Assembly (NCBI GenBank): GCA_014802425.1
Contig: JAAVCH010000018.1
Location: 16,597-78,721, forward strand
Reading direction: 5' to 3'
DNA from: Bacteroides sp.
GTDB lineage: Bacteria > Bacteroidota > Bacteroidia > Bacteroidales > Muribaculaceae
Length of the DNA: 62,125 nucleotides
The notes under the pieces are model-generated. The model was not told the origin of the DNA and did no database searches. It was given only the letters and a program-made list of their open reading frames with translations. Positions within the stretch are counted from its first letter, which is position 1. Every line of letters starts with the position of its first letter. Below are positions 1-11,272 of this stretch, one piece after another. The translations under genes were made by a program, and so were the position numbers.

Positions 1-92
1 TCGACATCGGTATAAGTCTTAAACTCTCCCTTAGCCTTAGGGCCGGCCTGGCGCCAGACCTTAAGGTTGACTTTCATTATATTGTCTTCCAT
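1..92 (-). CDS. sdhB: Succinate dehydrogenase/fumarate reductase iron-sulfur subunit, N-terminal fragment
   Basis: Only the first 30 or so codons lie in the window; the rest runs off the left edge. The visible protein begins MEDNIMKVNLKVWRQAGPKA, which fits the N-terminus of Bacteroidota SdhB/FrdB just before the 2Fe-2S ferredoxin domain. It would pass electrons between the flavoprotein and the membrane cytochrome b. It follows sdhA by 26 nt on the same strand, in the order C-A-B that is usual for type-B enzymes. The start could be the ATG at 92 or the one at 77; no Shine-Dalgarno helps decide. The call rests mainly on position and the short N-terminal match. Confidence 0.85.
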   Translation of the reverse strand, partial: MEDNIMKVNLKVWRQAGPKAKGEFKTYTDV

Positions 93-118
93 TGTGTAGA
101 ATAATCTTCTTAAGCGGT

Positions 119-2143
<2,025 letters not shown>

Positions 2144-2158
2144 ATCGAAGTGAAATGA

Positions 2159-3127
2159 TTAGTTGTTAGCGGGATTGGCTGTGGCGGGGATTTCCTCGGG
2201 GGCGATGAAGTCGAGGAATTCGATCTGCTGTTCGAGGGCCTCAATCATGCCGTTGTAGGCCTCGGGGTCCTGGGCAGAGTAGTAGGCGGCAGCCTGGGGG
2301 TCCTGCATGCTGCGGTACTGTCCGCGGATGGCCTGCTCGTACTGCTCGAAGGGCATCGAGCTGAGCTGCTGCACGGCTGCGGGGCCGAAGTCCTTCTCAA
2401 GCATGGGCACTACCATTGTCTTGTACTGGTTGCGCAGGGCTTCGTCCTTGAGGTAGTGCTGCTTGTTGGCCTGCACTGTGAACACGATGGCCTCGGCGAT
2501 GAAGAGGGCGATCACTACGGTAGTCCAGCAGCAGGCGATCTTCTTCAGGCGGGGAATCCAGATGGTGCTGTCCCATCCCACTGACTGGAACATGGACCAC
2601 ATGCCGTGGTTCATGTGGAACCAGAGGGCGATGAAGCCGATGATGTAGACAATCGGAGTCCATACGAGCTGGAATGCCTCCTGGATGAAGAGTGTGCCGG
2701 CGGTGGCGGGGATTACGGTCTCCTTGCCGAGCACTTCCATGAGCTGCATCTTGGCCCAGAACTGGATCATGTGTACGGCGAGGAACGCGAGGATTACGAT
2801 GCCGAGCACGAGCATGTTCTGGCTCGACCATTCGACGCCTGCGGGGCGCTTGGAGATGGCGTAGCGCTCATGGCCGCGGGCGCGGCGGTTCTGCACCGTC
2901 AGCATTACGGCATAGATGATGTGTACGATGATAAACGCGGCCAGGCCTGCGGATGCGATGAGGGCATACCAGTTGGCGCCGAGGAACATACAGATGGAGT
3001 TGTACGCTACGGGCCAGGCGATGGCTATGGCGTTCATCAAACAGTGAAAGGTCACGAATAGGACGAGCACGGCACCTGTGACGGCCATGATGAACTTACG
3101 TCCTACTGAAGAGCTTGATAACCACAT
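2159..3127 (-). CDS. sdhC: Succinate dehydrogenase/fumarate reductase cytochrome b subunit, with long C-terminal extension
   Basis: This is the membrane anchor of the complex, 322 aa. Five hydrophobic segments can be read (about residues 12-34, 52-78, 104-122, 155-171 and 199-219). Histidines at 28, 69, 119 and 171/174 lie in or beside them and are plausible ligands for the two b hemes of type-B enzymes. The core ends near residue 220, the usual length for this subunit. Residues 221-322 form an extra hydrophilic, Gln/Glu/Tyr/Pro-rich tail with no membrane segment, which I do not recognise. It is the first gene of the sdhCAB operon. Identity is clear; the role of the tail is unknown. Confidence 0.93.
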   Translation of the reverse strand: MWLSSSSVGRKFIMAVTGAVLVLFVTFHCLMNAIAIAWPVAYNSICMFLGANWYALIASAGLAAFIIVHIIYAVMLTVQNRRARGHERYAISKRPAGVEWSSQNMLVLGIVILAFLAVHMIQFWAKMQLMEVLGKETVIPATAGTLFIQEAFQLVWTPIVYIIGFIALWFHMNHGMWSMFQSVGWDSTIWIPRLKKIACCWTTVVIALFIAEAIVFTVQANKQHYLKDEALRNQYKTMVVPMLEKDFGPAAVQQLSSMPFEQYEQAIRGQYRSMQDPQAAAYYSAQDPEAYNGMIEALEQQIEFLDFIAPEEIPATANPANN

Positions 3128-3244
3128 AGCAGTTCTGAAAATTTAGGTATTTGGAAATTTGGTTTGAGTTTGATGTCGGTTAGCAGGGGCCGAAAGGAGG
3201 GGGAGCCGACAGGGCACACCGCCTCCAGGAGCCGTGAATAAATG

Positions 3245-3275
3245 CAAAATTATGATAAAATCACATATTGGCAAA
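3245..3275 (-). promoter_or_regulatory. Bacteroidota promoter of sdhCAB
   Basis: On the minus strand a -33 TTTG (3272-3275) is followed by 19 nt and a -7 TAATTTTG (3245-3252). This matches the primary sigma consensus of Bacteroides (TTTG, 19-21 nt, TAnnTTTG). Transcription would start near 3238, leaving a leader of about 110 nt before sdhC. Confidence 0.75.
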
Positions 3276-3501
3276 ATAAATCGGCAATTATTCGGGCAAG
3301 AAAACGAGGGAATGTCCCGCCGGAGGGCCGCATTACGTATCCGCCGGGGGACGGCGGGAGGGGAGTCGCCGGCATCAACAAAGCACGTTTAAAATGTGTT
3401 AATAATGTGTACGGTTCCTTAAACGCGGGGGAGCGGGCGGGTATGCCGTCGCCGTTCGCCCCGGAGGGGAGGTCGGGAATTTATAATCAATCATTAGCAA
3501 T
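3276..3501. other. Intergenic leader between sdhC promoter and aspT-type gene
   Basis: This stretch holds no gene that I can support. It is GC-rich, with purine-rich and CCGCCGG-type blocks that could form local hairpins ahead of the plus-strand transporter gene. No good TTTG/TAnnTTTG pair for the plus strand was found; a poor -7-like TTAATAATG lies near 3398. I see no riboswitch that I can name. Confidence 0.4.
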
Positions 3502-5199
3502 ATGTGGTTTATCGACGCCTTCCGTGAAGCTCCGGCCCTTGCCGTCTTCCTTACGATAGGACTCGGCTTTCTGCTGGGTAAGTTGAAATTCAAAGGATTT
3601 TCTTTGGGCACGGTGACGTCGGTGCTTATAGTCGGCGTCCTTGTCGGGCAGATGGACGTCAACGTGGGCGGCCCGCTCAAGAGCGTGTCGTTCATGCTCT
3701 TCCTGTTCTGCATCGGCTACAGCGTCGGCCCGCAGTTCTTCAGCTCGATGAAGGGGGACGGGCTGAAGGAGGTGCTCTTCGCCGTGGTGATGTGCGTCAT
3801 GATCCTCGGAGTGTCGTGGGCGGTGGCCGTATGGATGGGGCTTGACCCCGGTCAGGCGGCAGGCATGATGGCCGGAGCCTCGACGGCCTCCCCGGTAGTG
3901 GGGGCGGCCGAGGACACGGTCAGCACCCTCAGCGCGCCGGCCGAGAGCATCAAGGGGATGCTCGACGCCATACCGGTGTGCTACGCCATGACCTACGTGT
4001 TCGGCACCATCGGCGCCGTATGGCTTATCGGCTATATCGGGCCGGCCATGATGGGTGGGCTCGACAAAGTGCGCGAGGCGACACGACGGTATGAGAACGA
4101 GCACTCCTCATCGTCGATAAGCGCCGATCCGGCCTTCTTCAACGCCGCGCGCCCGGTGGCCTACAGGGCGTTCGTGGCCGACGGCGAGGGGATGAAGGAG
4201 CCGCGCACCGTAGAGGAAATCGAGCGGCATTACGCCTCGGAGGGGCGCCGCATAATCGTAGAGCGCATGAGGGGGGCCGACGGAAAGGCCGTGGAGGCCA
4301 CCGGCGGCATGACTGTAAGCCCTGGTGCGACAGTCGTCATCTCCGGGCGCCGCGAGATGCTTGTGGGGGATAACTCATGGCTCGGCCGGGAAGTGGCCGA
4401 CGTTGAGCTGCTGACCTTCCCCGTGGAGGATGTACCGGTCACGATCGGAAAGCATACCGAAAGGATGCTCGTCAGCGAACTTGTGACGAAGGACTACATG
4501 CACGGCGTGGATGTCAAGGGGCTTAAGCGCGACGGAAAGTTCATACCCCCCGGCAAGGATGTCTACGTGCAGCCCGGCGATGTGCTGGAGATAGTGGGGC
4601 GTAAGAAGGATGTCGGCGTGGCGTCGAAGCATCTCGGATTTGCCGACGTGCCTTCGCTGGCCACGGACTTCGTGTTCGTAGGGCTCGGCGTGCTCATAGG
4701 CGGCCTTCTGGGCATGATCGCCTTCAAGGTGGGGGATGTGTCCGTAAGCCTCGGCACGAGCGGAGGAGCGTTGATATCGGGCCTCGTATTCGGATGGCTG
4801 AGATCGAAGCGACCTGTCTACGGAGCGATACCCAAGGCCTCGCTGTGGGTATTCAACAACCTTGGCCTGAACATGTACATAGCCGTTATCGGCATAGCGT
4901 CGGGTCCGTCGTTTGTAAGTTCATTCGAGGCTGTCGGGCCCAAGATATTCCTTGCGGGCATGATAGTGACGGTCGTCCCGTTGTTCTTCGGCCTGATAAT
5001 AGCGCACAAAGTATTCAGATTCCATCCCGCCATCGCCCTTGGCTGCTGTGCCGGCGCCCGCAAGACCACCGCCGGCCTCGGCGCCATCCAGGAGAGGCTC
5101 GGCAGTACGGTTCCCGCCATTGGCTACACCATCACCTACGCCGTCTCCAACACCCTCCTCATCATCTTCGGCATCGTCCTTGTCCTCCTCACGGCCTGA
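3502..5199 (+). CDS. AspT/YidE-family transporter with central TrkA-C domains
   Basis: This 565-aa polytopic membrane protein belongs to the aspartate:alanine antiporter (AspT/YidE/YbjL) family. Two homologous membrane halves (about residues 1-180 and 390-565) flank a hydrophilic cytoplasmic centre (about 200-380). The centre contains two TrkA-C/RCK-type modules, including segments such as GATVVISGRREML and PGDVLEIVGRKKD. Each membrane half carries the small-residue-rich stretches typical of the family (GASTASPVVGA; GCCAGARKTTAGL). Substrate cannot be read from sequence; aspartate/alanine exchange is known for AspT itself, while most Bacteroidales members are uncharacterised. The gene stands alone and is divergent from sdhCAB. 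The start at the first ATG gives a normal N-terminal membrane helix. Confidence 0.9.
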   Translation: MWFIDAFREAPALAVFLTIGLGFLLGKLKFKGFSLGTVTSVLIVGVLVGQMDVNVGGPLKSVSFMLFLFCIGYSVGPQFFSSMKGDGLKEVLFAVVMCVMILGVSWAVAVWMGLDPGQAAGMMAGASTASPVVGAAEDTVSTLSAPAESIKGMLDAIPVCYAMTYVFGTIGAVWLIGYIGPAMMGGLDKVREATRRYENEHSSSSISADPAFFNAARPVAYRAFVADGEGMKEPRTVEEIERHYASEGRRIIVERMRGADGKAVEATGGMTVSPGATVVISGRREMLVGDNSWLGREVADVELLTFPVEDVPVTIGKHTERMLVSELVTKDYMHGVDVKGLKRDGKFIPPGKDVYVQPGDVLEIVGRKKDVGVASKHLGFADVPSLATDFVFVGLGVLIGGLLGMIAFKVGDVSVSLGTSGGALISGLVFGWLRSKRPVYGAIPKASLWVFNNLGLNMYIAVIGIASGPSFVSSFEAVGPKIFLAGMIVTVVPLFFGLIIAHKVFRFHPAIALGCCAGARKTTAGLGAIQERLGSTVPAIGYTITYAVSNTLLIIFGIVLVLLTA

Positions 5200-5213
5200 C
5201 GCCCAGTTCCACA

Positions 5214-5410
5214 CCGCGCAGCGTAGCGCTCCGCCCGCCGTCTGCCGCATAGCGTGGCTCTCCGGCCAGTCCCCCGCCGCATAGCGTGGCTCTCCGCCCG
5301 GGGATTCGGTGCATAGTATGGTTCTCGCCCAGAGGTTCGCCGCATAGCGTGGCTCTCCGCCCGGAGATTCGGCGTGTAACCTAACCATACCTCCTTTGAT
5401 TCGGCGCCTA
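5214..5410. repeat. Degenerate ~32-bp tandem repeat downstream of transporter gene
   Basis: Five to seven diverged copies of a unit built around CGCATAGCGTGGCTCTCCGC occur at a 31-32 bp spacing (the GCATAG core lies at about 5248, 5280, 5312 and 5343, with decayed copies on either side). The array begins within about 20 bp of the stop codon of the upstream gene and no conserved protein frame crosses it. The rest of the gap to 5582 shows only GGAGGG-rich sequence. Confidence 0.7.
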
Positions 5411-5582
5411 ACGCTCGTAAATGCCACTGCATTCCTCCTCATGCCCAATCCTCCCTCCAAGTTAGAGCCGCCATACTCGGTTACCCCGGAGGGGTTTTAC
5501 CTCGGTCCCGGAGGGACTGTACCTCGTATGATCTGATAAGCCGGCTTGAGGGAGCTCCGGCGCCCGGCCCCCGGCGGGCATG

Positions 5583-5617
5583 AAAAAAGGCCACGATTTC
5601 GTGTGAAAATCGTGACC
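5583..5617 (-). terminator. Rho-independent terminator of the tRNA-Arg transcript
   Basis: On the minus strand a strong hairpin (GGTCACGATTT paired with AAATCGTGGCC, loop TCACACG) is followed by six T residues. It starts 6 nt past the tRNA 3' end. Confidence 0.85.
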
Positions 5618-5623
5618 CTTGTG

Positions 5624-5697
5624 TGATCCGGCTGGGATTCGAACCCAGGACCCACAGCTTAGAAGGCTGTTGCTCTATCCAGCTGAGCTACCAGACC
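5624..5697 (-). tRNA. tRNA-Arg (anticodon TCT)
   Basis: The minus strand folds into a standard 74-nt cloverleaf. The 7-bp acceptor stem pairs GGTCTGG with CCGGATC (allowing G-U pairs). The D arm contains AGCTCAGCTGGATAGAGC, the anticodon arm ACAGC-CTTCTAA-GCTGT carries TCT, and the T arm contains GGTTCGAATCC. The discriminator base is A and CCA is not encoded. It reads AGA/AGG codons. It has its own promoter just upstream and a terminator just downstream, so it is a monocistronic unit. No integrase lies next to it. Confidence 0.97.
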
Positions 5698-5739
5698 ATC
5701 CGTTATCATGAGAATTTTTCCTCTATGAGGATTTAAATG

Positions 5740-5771
5740 CAAAGTTAGGCATTTTTTCCCGAATCAGCAAA
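5740..5771 (-). promoter_or_regulatory. Promoter of tRNA-Arg
   Basis: A minus-strand TTTG (5768-5771), exactly 20 nt, then TAACTTTG (5740-5747) give a near-perfect Bacteroidota promoter. The -33 box begins only 4 nt past the folK stop codon, so the promoter fills the folK-tRNA gap. The expected start of transcription is about 35 nt before the tRNA. Confidence 0.85.
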
Positions 5772-5774
5772 ATT

Positions 5775-6215
5775 TTAGCCGGGTATCTGGTCGAGGAGTT
5801 CCTGAAGAGGCTCCATGAAGAAGGGGCGCTCGCGCAGATGGGGGTGGGGAAGGGTGAGTTCGGGGGTCTGCATCTCCACTCCCTCGATGGTCATGATGTC
5901 GATGTCGAGGTAGCGGTCGGCGTATGAGCCGTCGGGATTGCGGTGAGGGTCGGCGGCTCCCGCCGCAAGCCGCGAGCCGAGGTCGCGCTCTATGTCCTGA
6001 AGGGCATGGAGGATTTCCAGAGGGGCCTCGTCGCTGCGGAACACCATCGCTATGTTGAGGAAACGGTGAGGCGACTCGTAGCCCCACGCTTCTGACTCCA
6101 CCACGTGGGATAGCTCGAAATAGCCGAAACGGCGGCCTATTTCGGCCACGGCCCGGGACAGGTTCCTGCGCCGGTCGCCTAAGTTGGAGCCTATGTTGAC
6201 GAATACTAAAGGCAT
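5775..6215 (-). CDS. folK: 2-amino-4-hydroxy-6-hydroxymethyldihydropteridine pyrophosphokinase
   Basis: HPPK transfers pyrophosphate from ATP to 6-hydroxymethyl-7,8-dihydropterin in folate synthesis. The 146-aa protein has the family signature: an N-terminal NIGSNLGDR, a central stretch with the pterin/ATP loop, the YADRYLDIDI segment with the two metal-binding aspartates, and LPHPHLRERPF. Length is a little short but complete for the family. It lies immediately after the infB terminator, so it may be transcribed by read-through or by a weak promoter of its own; none was obvious. Confidence 0.95.
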   Translation of the reverse strand: MPLVFVNIGSNLGDRRRNLSRAVAEIGRRFGYFELSHVVESEAWGYESPHRFLNIAMVFRSDEAPLEILHALQDIERDLGSRLAAGAADPHRNPDGSYADRYLDIDIMTIEGVEMQTPELTLPHPHLRERPFFMEPLQELLDQIPG

Positions 6216-6235
6216 GGCTGTGGATTTAAGGCATG

Positions 6236-6272
6236 AAAAAGGAGGGTGTGCCGACTGTGCGCCACACCCTCC
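6236..6272 (-). terminator. Terminator of the rimP-nusA-infB operon
   Basis: A perfect 10-bp minus-strand stem (GGAGGGTGTG pairing with CACACCCTCC) with a 12-nt loop is followed by TTTTT (6236-6240). It sits 15 nt past the infB stop and about 20 nt before the folK start. Confidence 0.85.
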
Positions 6273-6287
6273 CGGTGTATCGTATTA

Positions 6288-9176
6288 TCAGAGGGTCTTC
6301 TTTACCTCCACTTCCTCGAAGGCCTCGATGATGTCGCCTTCGCGGATGTCGTTGTAGCCCTGCACGCTGAGGCCGCAGTCGTAGCCGCTCACCACTTCCT
6401 TGACGTCGTCCTTGAAGCGTTTGAGCGATCCGAGGTCGCCGGTGTATATCACGATGCCGTCACGCACGACGCGCACCTTCGACTTCGACTTGATCTTGCC
6501 GTCGCGCACGATGGCGCCGGCGATCGTGCCGACCTTCGAGATATGGTACGTCTGGAGCACTTCGGCGTTGCCGGTGATTTCCTCCTTGATTTCGGGTGAG
6601 AGCAGTCCCTCCATGGCGTCCTTCACCTCCTCGATGGCCTTGTAGATGACGCTGTAGAGGCGTATCTCGACACCTTCCTTGTCGGCTTCCTTGCGGGCTG
6701 CCGCAGAGGGACGCACCTGGAAACCGATGATGATGGCGTCGGAAGCGGCCGCCAGGGTGACGTCGGACTCCGAGATGGCTCCTACGCCCTTATGCAGCAC
6801 GTTGACCTGGATTTCAGGTGTGGAGAGCTTGATGAGCGAGTCGGAGAGGGCCTCGATCGAACCGTCGACGTCGCCCTTGACCACGAGGTTGAGTTCGTGG
6901 AAGTCGTTGAGGGCGCGGCGGCGGCCGAGTTCCTCAAGACCGGGACGCTTCTTGGTGCGGAGGCTGAGCTCACGCTGCAGCTGCTCGCGCTTGGCGGCGA
7001 TTTCGCGGGCTTCCTGTTCGGTCTCAAGCACGTTGAACGTATCGCCGGCCTGCGGGGCTCCGTTAAGGCCGAGGATGAGCACGGGCACTGACGGACCGGC
7101 CTCCTTGATGCGCTGGTTGCGCTCGTTGAACATGGCCTTGACCTTGCCGTAGTGGGTTCCGGCCAGCACTACGTCGCCCACACGGAGCGTGCCGTTCTGT
7201 ACGAGCACCGTGGCCACGTAGCCGCGTCCCTTGTCGAGGCTCGATTCGATTACGGAGCCGATGGCCATGCGGTCTGGGTTGGCCTTGAGGTCGAGCATCT
7301 CCGCTTCGAGGAGCACCTTCTCCATGAGCTCGTCGACGCCGATGCCCTTCTTGGCCGAGATATCCTGGCTCTGGTACTTGCCGCCCCATTCCTCCACGAG
7401 GTAGTTCATGCCGGCGAGTTCCTGCTTGATGTTGTCGGGGTTGGCGGTGGGCTTGTCGATTTTGTTGATGGCGAACACCATCGGCACTCCTGCGGCCGAT
7501 GCATGGTTGATGGCCTCCACGGTCTGGGGCATGACGTTGTCGTCGGCGGCCACGATGATGATGGCCAGGTCGGTCACCTTGGCTCCTCGGGCGCGCATGG
7601 CGGTGAATGCCTCGTGGCCCGGTGTGTCGAGGAACGTGATGTGGCGTCCGTCGGCGAGCTTCACGTTGTAGGCGCCGATATGCTGTGTGATGCCTCCGGC
7701 CTCGCCGGCGATCACGTTGGCGTTGCGGATGAAGTCGAGCAGCGATGTCTTACCGTGGTCGACGTGGCCCATGACGGTCACGATCGGGGGGCGCGACACG
7801 AGGTCTTCCTCGCGGTCCTCCTCGGTGGCGATGGCCTCCGACACTTCGGCCGACACGTACTCGGTGGTGAATCCGAATTCCTCGGCCACGATGTTGATCG
7901 TCTCGGCGTCGAGGCGCTGGTTGATCGACACCATCACTCCGAGATTCATGCAGGTGGCGATGATCTGGTTGACGGGTATCTCCATCAGGTTGGCCAGGTC
8001 GCTGACGGTGACGAACTCGGTGATCTTGATCACCTTGCTCTGGGCTGCGTCGCGTTCGGCCTGTGCGAGCTCGCGGTTGTGGGCCTCCTCGCGTTTCTCC
8101 TTACGCCACTTGGCGCCTTTCTTGATGTTCTTGGTGGTGAGGCGCGCCAGAGTCTCCTTGACCTGCTTCTGCACGTCTTCGGAGCGGCTTTCGGCGTTGG
8201 CGCGCTCGTTGTTGCGGTCACGCCCGCGTCCGCGCCCGCGTCCTGATTCGCCGCGTCCGCTTCCCTGGGCGTTGCGTCCGCCTCCCTGAGAGTTCTGTGC
8301 GTTGCCGCCTCCGTGGCTTTTGCCCCGGCGGTCCTGTCCGGGGCCTACCTGCTGTCCGGCCTTCTCCACATCCACCTTTTCCTTGCCGATGCGGGTGCGC
8401 TTGCGCTTGTCGGCGTTGTTGCCGGCGCCCTGCGCGTTCTGGCCGTTGGCTCCGCCCTGGCGGCTCCTGTCGATTCGTTCGCGGCGGCGCTCCTCCTTTG
8501 ATTTCTTTTTGGGGCGCGTGCTTGCGTTGATGGCCGAGAGGTCGATCTTGCCTACTACTCGGAGCTGCGGAGTCTCGGGGAGTTCCCCTTCCGGTTTATA
8601 GGGATTGAACGGGATTTTGCCTTCCTCGGCTTTTGGGGTCTCCTTGTTTTCCATCTGGGGTTGATCCTTTTTAACTTCCGTCGCCTTTGCTTTGCGGGCG
8701 GCCTCGGCGGCAGCGGCAGCCTCTTGTTGAGCCTTGCGCTGGCGCTCGGCTTTTTCGGCGGCCTCGCGCTCCGCCTTGGCTTTTGCCTCGGCGGCCGCGC
8801 GGGCCTCAGCCTTGGCTCGGGCTTCGGCCTCAGCCTTGGCTTTGGCCTCAGCCTCAGCCTTTGCTTTGGCTTCGGCTTTGGCGCGTGCGCGTGCTTCGGC
8901 CTCCGCTTTGGCGCGTGCTTCGGCGGCGGCCTTTTCGGCTGCCAGCTCCTCGGCGCGGTCCTTGGCGGCGGCGCGTTTTTCCTCACGCTGCATGTCGATA
9001 GATGCCTTCACGCTCGCGTCCTTTGAGAATTCCTTCTGCAGCATGGCCACGGCCTTTTCATCGACCCGTGCGTTGGGGTTGTCGTCGACTTCGACGCCAT
9101 GCTTGCGCAGAAATTCCACGGCGGTGTTGACACCTACATTAAGTTCTTTGGCTAACTTGCTTATTTTTTGTCGCAT
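6288..9176 (-). CDS. infB: Translation initiation factor IF-2
   Basis: IF-2 is the GTPase that places initiator tRNA on the 30S subunit and promotes subunit joining. The 962-aa protein begins with the IF2_N module ([20 protein letters not shown]). A long low-complexity Ala/Lys/Glu/Arg helix follows (about residues 70-170), then a Gly/Arg/Asn-rich linker (about 235-325) that looks RNA-binding. The G domain has G1 [13 protein letters not shown]3 DTPGHEAF and G4 NKID, and domains II-IV follow. It is the last gene of rimP-nusA-infB, 88 nt after nusA, and ends at a strong terminator. The repetitive helix is unusually long, but charged N-terminal linkers are common in this family. Confidence 0.98.
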   Translation of the reverse strand: MRQKISKLAKELNVGVNTAVEFLRKHGVEVDDNPNARVDEKAVAMLQKEFSKDASVKASIDMQREEKRAAAKDRAEELAAEKAAAEARAKAEAEARARAKAEAKAKAEAEAKAKAEAEARAKAEARAAAEAKAKAEREAAEKAERQRKAQQEAAAAAEAARKAKATEVKKDQPQMENKETPKAEEGKIPFNPYKPEGELPETPQLRVVGKIDLSAINASTRPKKKSKEERRRERIDRSRQGGANGQNAQGAGNNADKRKRTRIGKEKVDVEKAGQQVGPGQDRRGKSHGGGNAQNSQGGGRNAQGSGRGESGRGRGRGRDRNNERANAESRSEDVQKQVKETLARLTTKNIKKGAKWRKEKREEAHNRELAQAERDAAQSKVIKITEFVTVSDLANLMEIPVNQIIATCMNLGVMVSINQRLDAETINIVAEEFGFTTEYVSAEVSEAIATEEDREEDLVSRPPIVTVMGHVDHGKTSLLDFIRNANVIAGEAGGITQHIGAYNVKLADGRHITFLDTPGHEAFTAMRARGAKVTDLAIIIVAADDNVMPQTVEAINHASAAGVPMVFAINKIDKPTANPDNIKQELAGMNYLVEEWGGKYQSQDISAKKGIGVDELMEKVLLEAEMLDLKANPDRMAIGSVIESSLDKGRGYVATVLVQNGTLRVGDVVLAGTHYGKVKAMFNERNQRIKEAGPSVPVLILGLNGAPQAGDTFNVLETEQEAREIAAKREQLQRELSLRTKKRPGLEELGRRRALNDFHELNLVVKGDVDGSIEALSDSLIKLSTPEIQVNVLHKGVGAISESDVTLAAASDAIIIGFQVRPSAAARKEADKEGVEIRLYSVIYKAIEEVKDAMEGLLSPEIKEEITGNAEVLQTYHISKVGTIAGAIVRDGKIKSKSKVRVVRDGIVIYTGDLGSLKRFKDDVKEVVSGYDCGLSVQGYNDIREGDIIEAFEEVEVKKTL

Positions 9177-9264
9177 ATTGTCTGTTTAATGTTCCCTTAA
9201 ATCATCCTGGGTCCCCCCTCCCGGGTAGCCGCGCCGCACTCTTGCGGGGCGGCGGGAGCAAGGA

Positions 9265-10509
9265 TCAGTCTTCGAATTCGGCGCGGAGCACGTTCATCAC
9301 GTTCTCCAGCGTGTCGTCCTCAAGGTCGGCCTGTTCGAGCACCTTCGGGTCGGCGTTGAGCACGGCCTTTGCCGTGCCGAGGCCGAGGTCCTTGAGGGCT
9401 TCGATCACCCAGCCGTCGATTTCGTCGCGGAACTCGTCGAGATAGATATCCTCCTCGCCCTCCTCAAGGTCGCGGTAGACGTCGATGGAGTAGCCTGTGA
9501 GCTGTGTGGCGAGCTTGATGTTGAGTCCACCCTTGCCGATGGCCAGGCTCACCTCCTCGGGGCGCAGGAACACCTCCGCCTTCTTTTCTTCCTCGTTGAT
9601 GCGGATGCTCGACACCTTGGCGGGGCTGAGGGCGCGCTGGATGAAGAGCGAGGGATTGGCCGTGTAGGAGATGACGTCGATGTTCTCGTTGCGGAGCTCG
9701 CGGACGATGCCGTGGATGCGGGAGCCCTTGATGCCGACGCAGGTGCCTACGGGGTCGATGCGGTCGTCATACGATTCGACGGCCACCTTGGCGCGTTCGC
9801 CGGGCTTGCGGGCCACGGCCTTTATCGTCACCAGGCCGTCGTGGATTTCGGGCACTTCCTGCTCGAAGAGGCGGCGCATGAAGCGCTCGTCCGTGCGCGA
9901 CACTATGATCTTGGGGTTGTTGGCGTTGTCGACGCGCTTCACGATGGCGCGCACGATGTCCCCCTTGTGGAAGAAGTCGCCGGGAATCTGCTCTTCCTTG
10001 GGCATGAGGAGCTCGTTCTGCTCCTCGTCGATGAGGAGCATCTCGCGCTTCCAGATCTGGTGCACCTCGCCCGAGATGATCTCTCCCTCGCGCTCCTTGA
10101 ACTTGTTGAAGATGGCTTCCTTCTGCAGGTCGAGTATCTTCGACTGCAGGGCCTGGCGCAGGTTGAGGATGGCGCGGCGGCCGAACTTCTCGAAGAACAC
10201 CTGCTTCGTCACGTCTTCGCCCACCTCGCACTCGGGGTCGATCTCGCGGGCGTCGGTCAGGCCTATCTGGCGGTCGGGGTTCTCCACCTCGCCGTCGGCC
10301 ACGACCTCAAGGTTCTGGTATATCTCGCAGTCCCCTTTGTCGGGGTTCATGATGACGTCGAAGTTCTCATCGGAGCCGAACATGCCGGCGAGCACTTTGC
10401 GGAAGGATTCTTCGAGCACACTGATCATGGTGGCCTTGTCGATGTTCTTGTATTCCTTGAACTCGGCAAAGCGGTCCACCATGTTTACTGTTTCAGCTTT
10501 TTTTGCCAT
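9265..10509 (-). CDS. nusA: Transcription termination/antitermination factor NusA
   Basis: NusA binds RNA polymerase and nascent RNA to control pausing, termination and antitermination. The 414-aa protein shows the NusA N-terminal domain (about 1-140), an S1 domain (about 145-215), and two KH domains carrying VGTCVGIKGSRIHGIVREL and LAIGKGGLNIKLATQLTGY. A short acidic C-terminal tail (EEGEEDIYLDEF onward) ends the protein. It lacks the C-terminal repeats of E. coli NusA, as is normal outside the proteobacteria. It lies between rimP (98 nt upstream) and infB, the widely conserved order. Confidence 0.97.
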   Translation of the reverse strand: MAKKAETVNMVDRFAEFKEYKNIDKATMISVLEESFRKVLAGMFGSDENFDVIMNPDKGDCEIYQNLEVVADGEVENPDRQIGLTDAREIDPECEVGEDVTKQVFFEKFGRRAILNLRQALQSKILDLQKEAIFNKFKEREGEIISGEVHQIWKREMLLIDEEQNELLMPKEEQIPGDFFHKGDIVRAIVKRVDNANNPKIIVSRTDERFMRRLFEQEVPEIHDGLVTIKAVARKPGERAKVAVESYDDRIDPVGTCVGIKGSRIHGIVRELRNENIDVISYTANPSLFIQRALSPAKVSSIRINEEEKKAEVFLRPEEVSLAIGKGGLNIKLATQLTGYSIDVYRDLEEGEEDIYLDEFRDEIDGWVIEALKDLGLGTAKAVLNADPKVLEQADLEDDTLENVMNVLRAEFED

Positions 10510-10607
10510 ATCTTGTGTAGGGACTTTTATGTCTTGTTGGTGGCCGCGGGGGGATGGCCTCCGCGGCGGGAATCGGGTTTTATGTCAATGCGTGCCCCCG
10601 TGGGGAC

Positions 10608-11072
10608 TCAGAACTTGAGGTCGTAGCTGGCGCGCTTCACGTCGGCGAAGGGGATTTCCAGCTCAAGCCGCTCCACCACGGGACGCTTCATTCCTTCGCG
10701 GCGTGTCTTCTGCTCCGTCTCCACCACGGCGGCGTCGGCCGTCAGGCGCAGGAGGCGTCCGTAGAGCTTCCTGCCGTCGCGGGTGAGGAGCTCGATGTCG
10801 TTGCCTATGTTTTTCTCCCACTGGCGGCGCACCTTGAAGGGGGCCGTCAGTCCGGCCGACCCCACTTCGAGCGTATAGTCCTCGTCGTCGCGTGGGAATG
10901 CTTCTTCGATTCGGCGCGAGAGGGCGCTGCAGAAGTCGATGTCGATCGAGCCGTCGGAGTCGATCTCTACGATTATGTCGTTCTGGGGTGATACGGTGAG
11001 GTCGGTCAGGAAGCAGTCGGTTTCGGCCAGAGCCTCCGTCACGAAGTCCTCGAGTTTCTGCTTATCAATCAT
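10608..11072 (-). CDS. rimP: Ribosome maturation factor RimP
   Basis: RimP assists 30S subunit maturation. The 154-aa protein has the usual two-domain layout: an N-terminal alpha/beta domain with the segment DGSIDIDFCSALSRRIEEAF and a VGSAGLTAPFKVRRQW motif (compare the family's VSSPGLDRPL), followed by a C-terminal SH3-like barrel (about residues 85-154). It is the first gene of the rimP-nusA-infB operon. The leader between promoter and start is about 135 nt and contains a GGAGG/CCTCC hairpin. Confidence 0.94.
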   Translation of the reverse strand: MIDKQKLEDFVTEALAETDCFLTDLTVSPQNDIIVEIDSDGSIDIDFCSALSRRIEEAFPRDDEDYTLEVGSAGLTAPFKVRRQWEKNIGNDIELLTRDGRKLYGRLLRLTADAAVVETEQKTRREGMKRPVVERLELEIPFADVKRASYDLKF

Positions 11073-11211
11073 TTGGGTTGGATGTCCGGGGGTTACATGC
11101 CGGATTTACATGTGGGTGTCCTCCGGCGTGGCGTCCGGCGTACGGACCTGTCGGGAGGAGGTGGTAATAATAAACGCGGAGGAGACTTGCGTCCCCTCCG
11201 GAATTCATATG

Positions 11212-11242
11212 CAAAGGTAAGGAAAATCAGTGGATTTTGAAA
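11212..11242 (-). promoter_or_regulatory. Promoter of rimP-nusA-infB
   Basis: On the minus strand TTTC (11239-11242), 19 nt and TACCTTTG (11212-11219) match the Bacteroidota consensus with one change in the -33 box. It lies between the end of the phage-like capsid unit and rimP, so rimP need not depend on transcription from the phage genes. Confidence 0.6.
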
Positions 11243-11272
11243 ACTCTGCAACGGATTTATGGAGATGTTGGG

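Noticed and set aside
5214..5410. CRISPR array (32-bp periodicity)
   Set aside because: The copies are directly adjacent with no unique spacers, they are degenerate, and there are no cas genes.
5624..5697. tRNA-Arg as an attachment site for the phage module
   Set aside because: The module lies more than 5 kb away beyond rimP-nusA-infB, no integrase is present and no tRNA 3' fragment is repeated near it.
8700..8970. Frameshift or sequencing error in the Ala/Lys/Glu-rich part of infB
   Set aside because: The frame is open into clear IF2_N and G domains on both sides; charged low-complexity linkers are common in IF-2.
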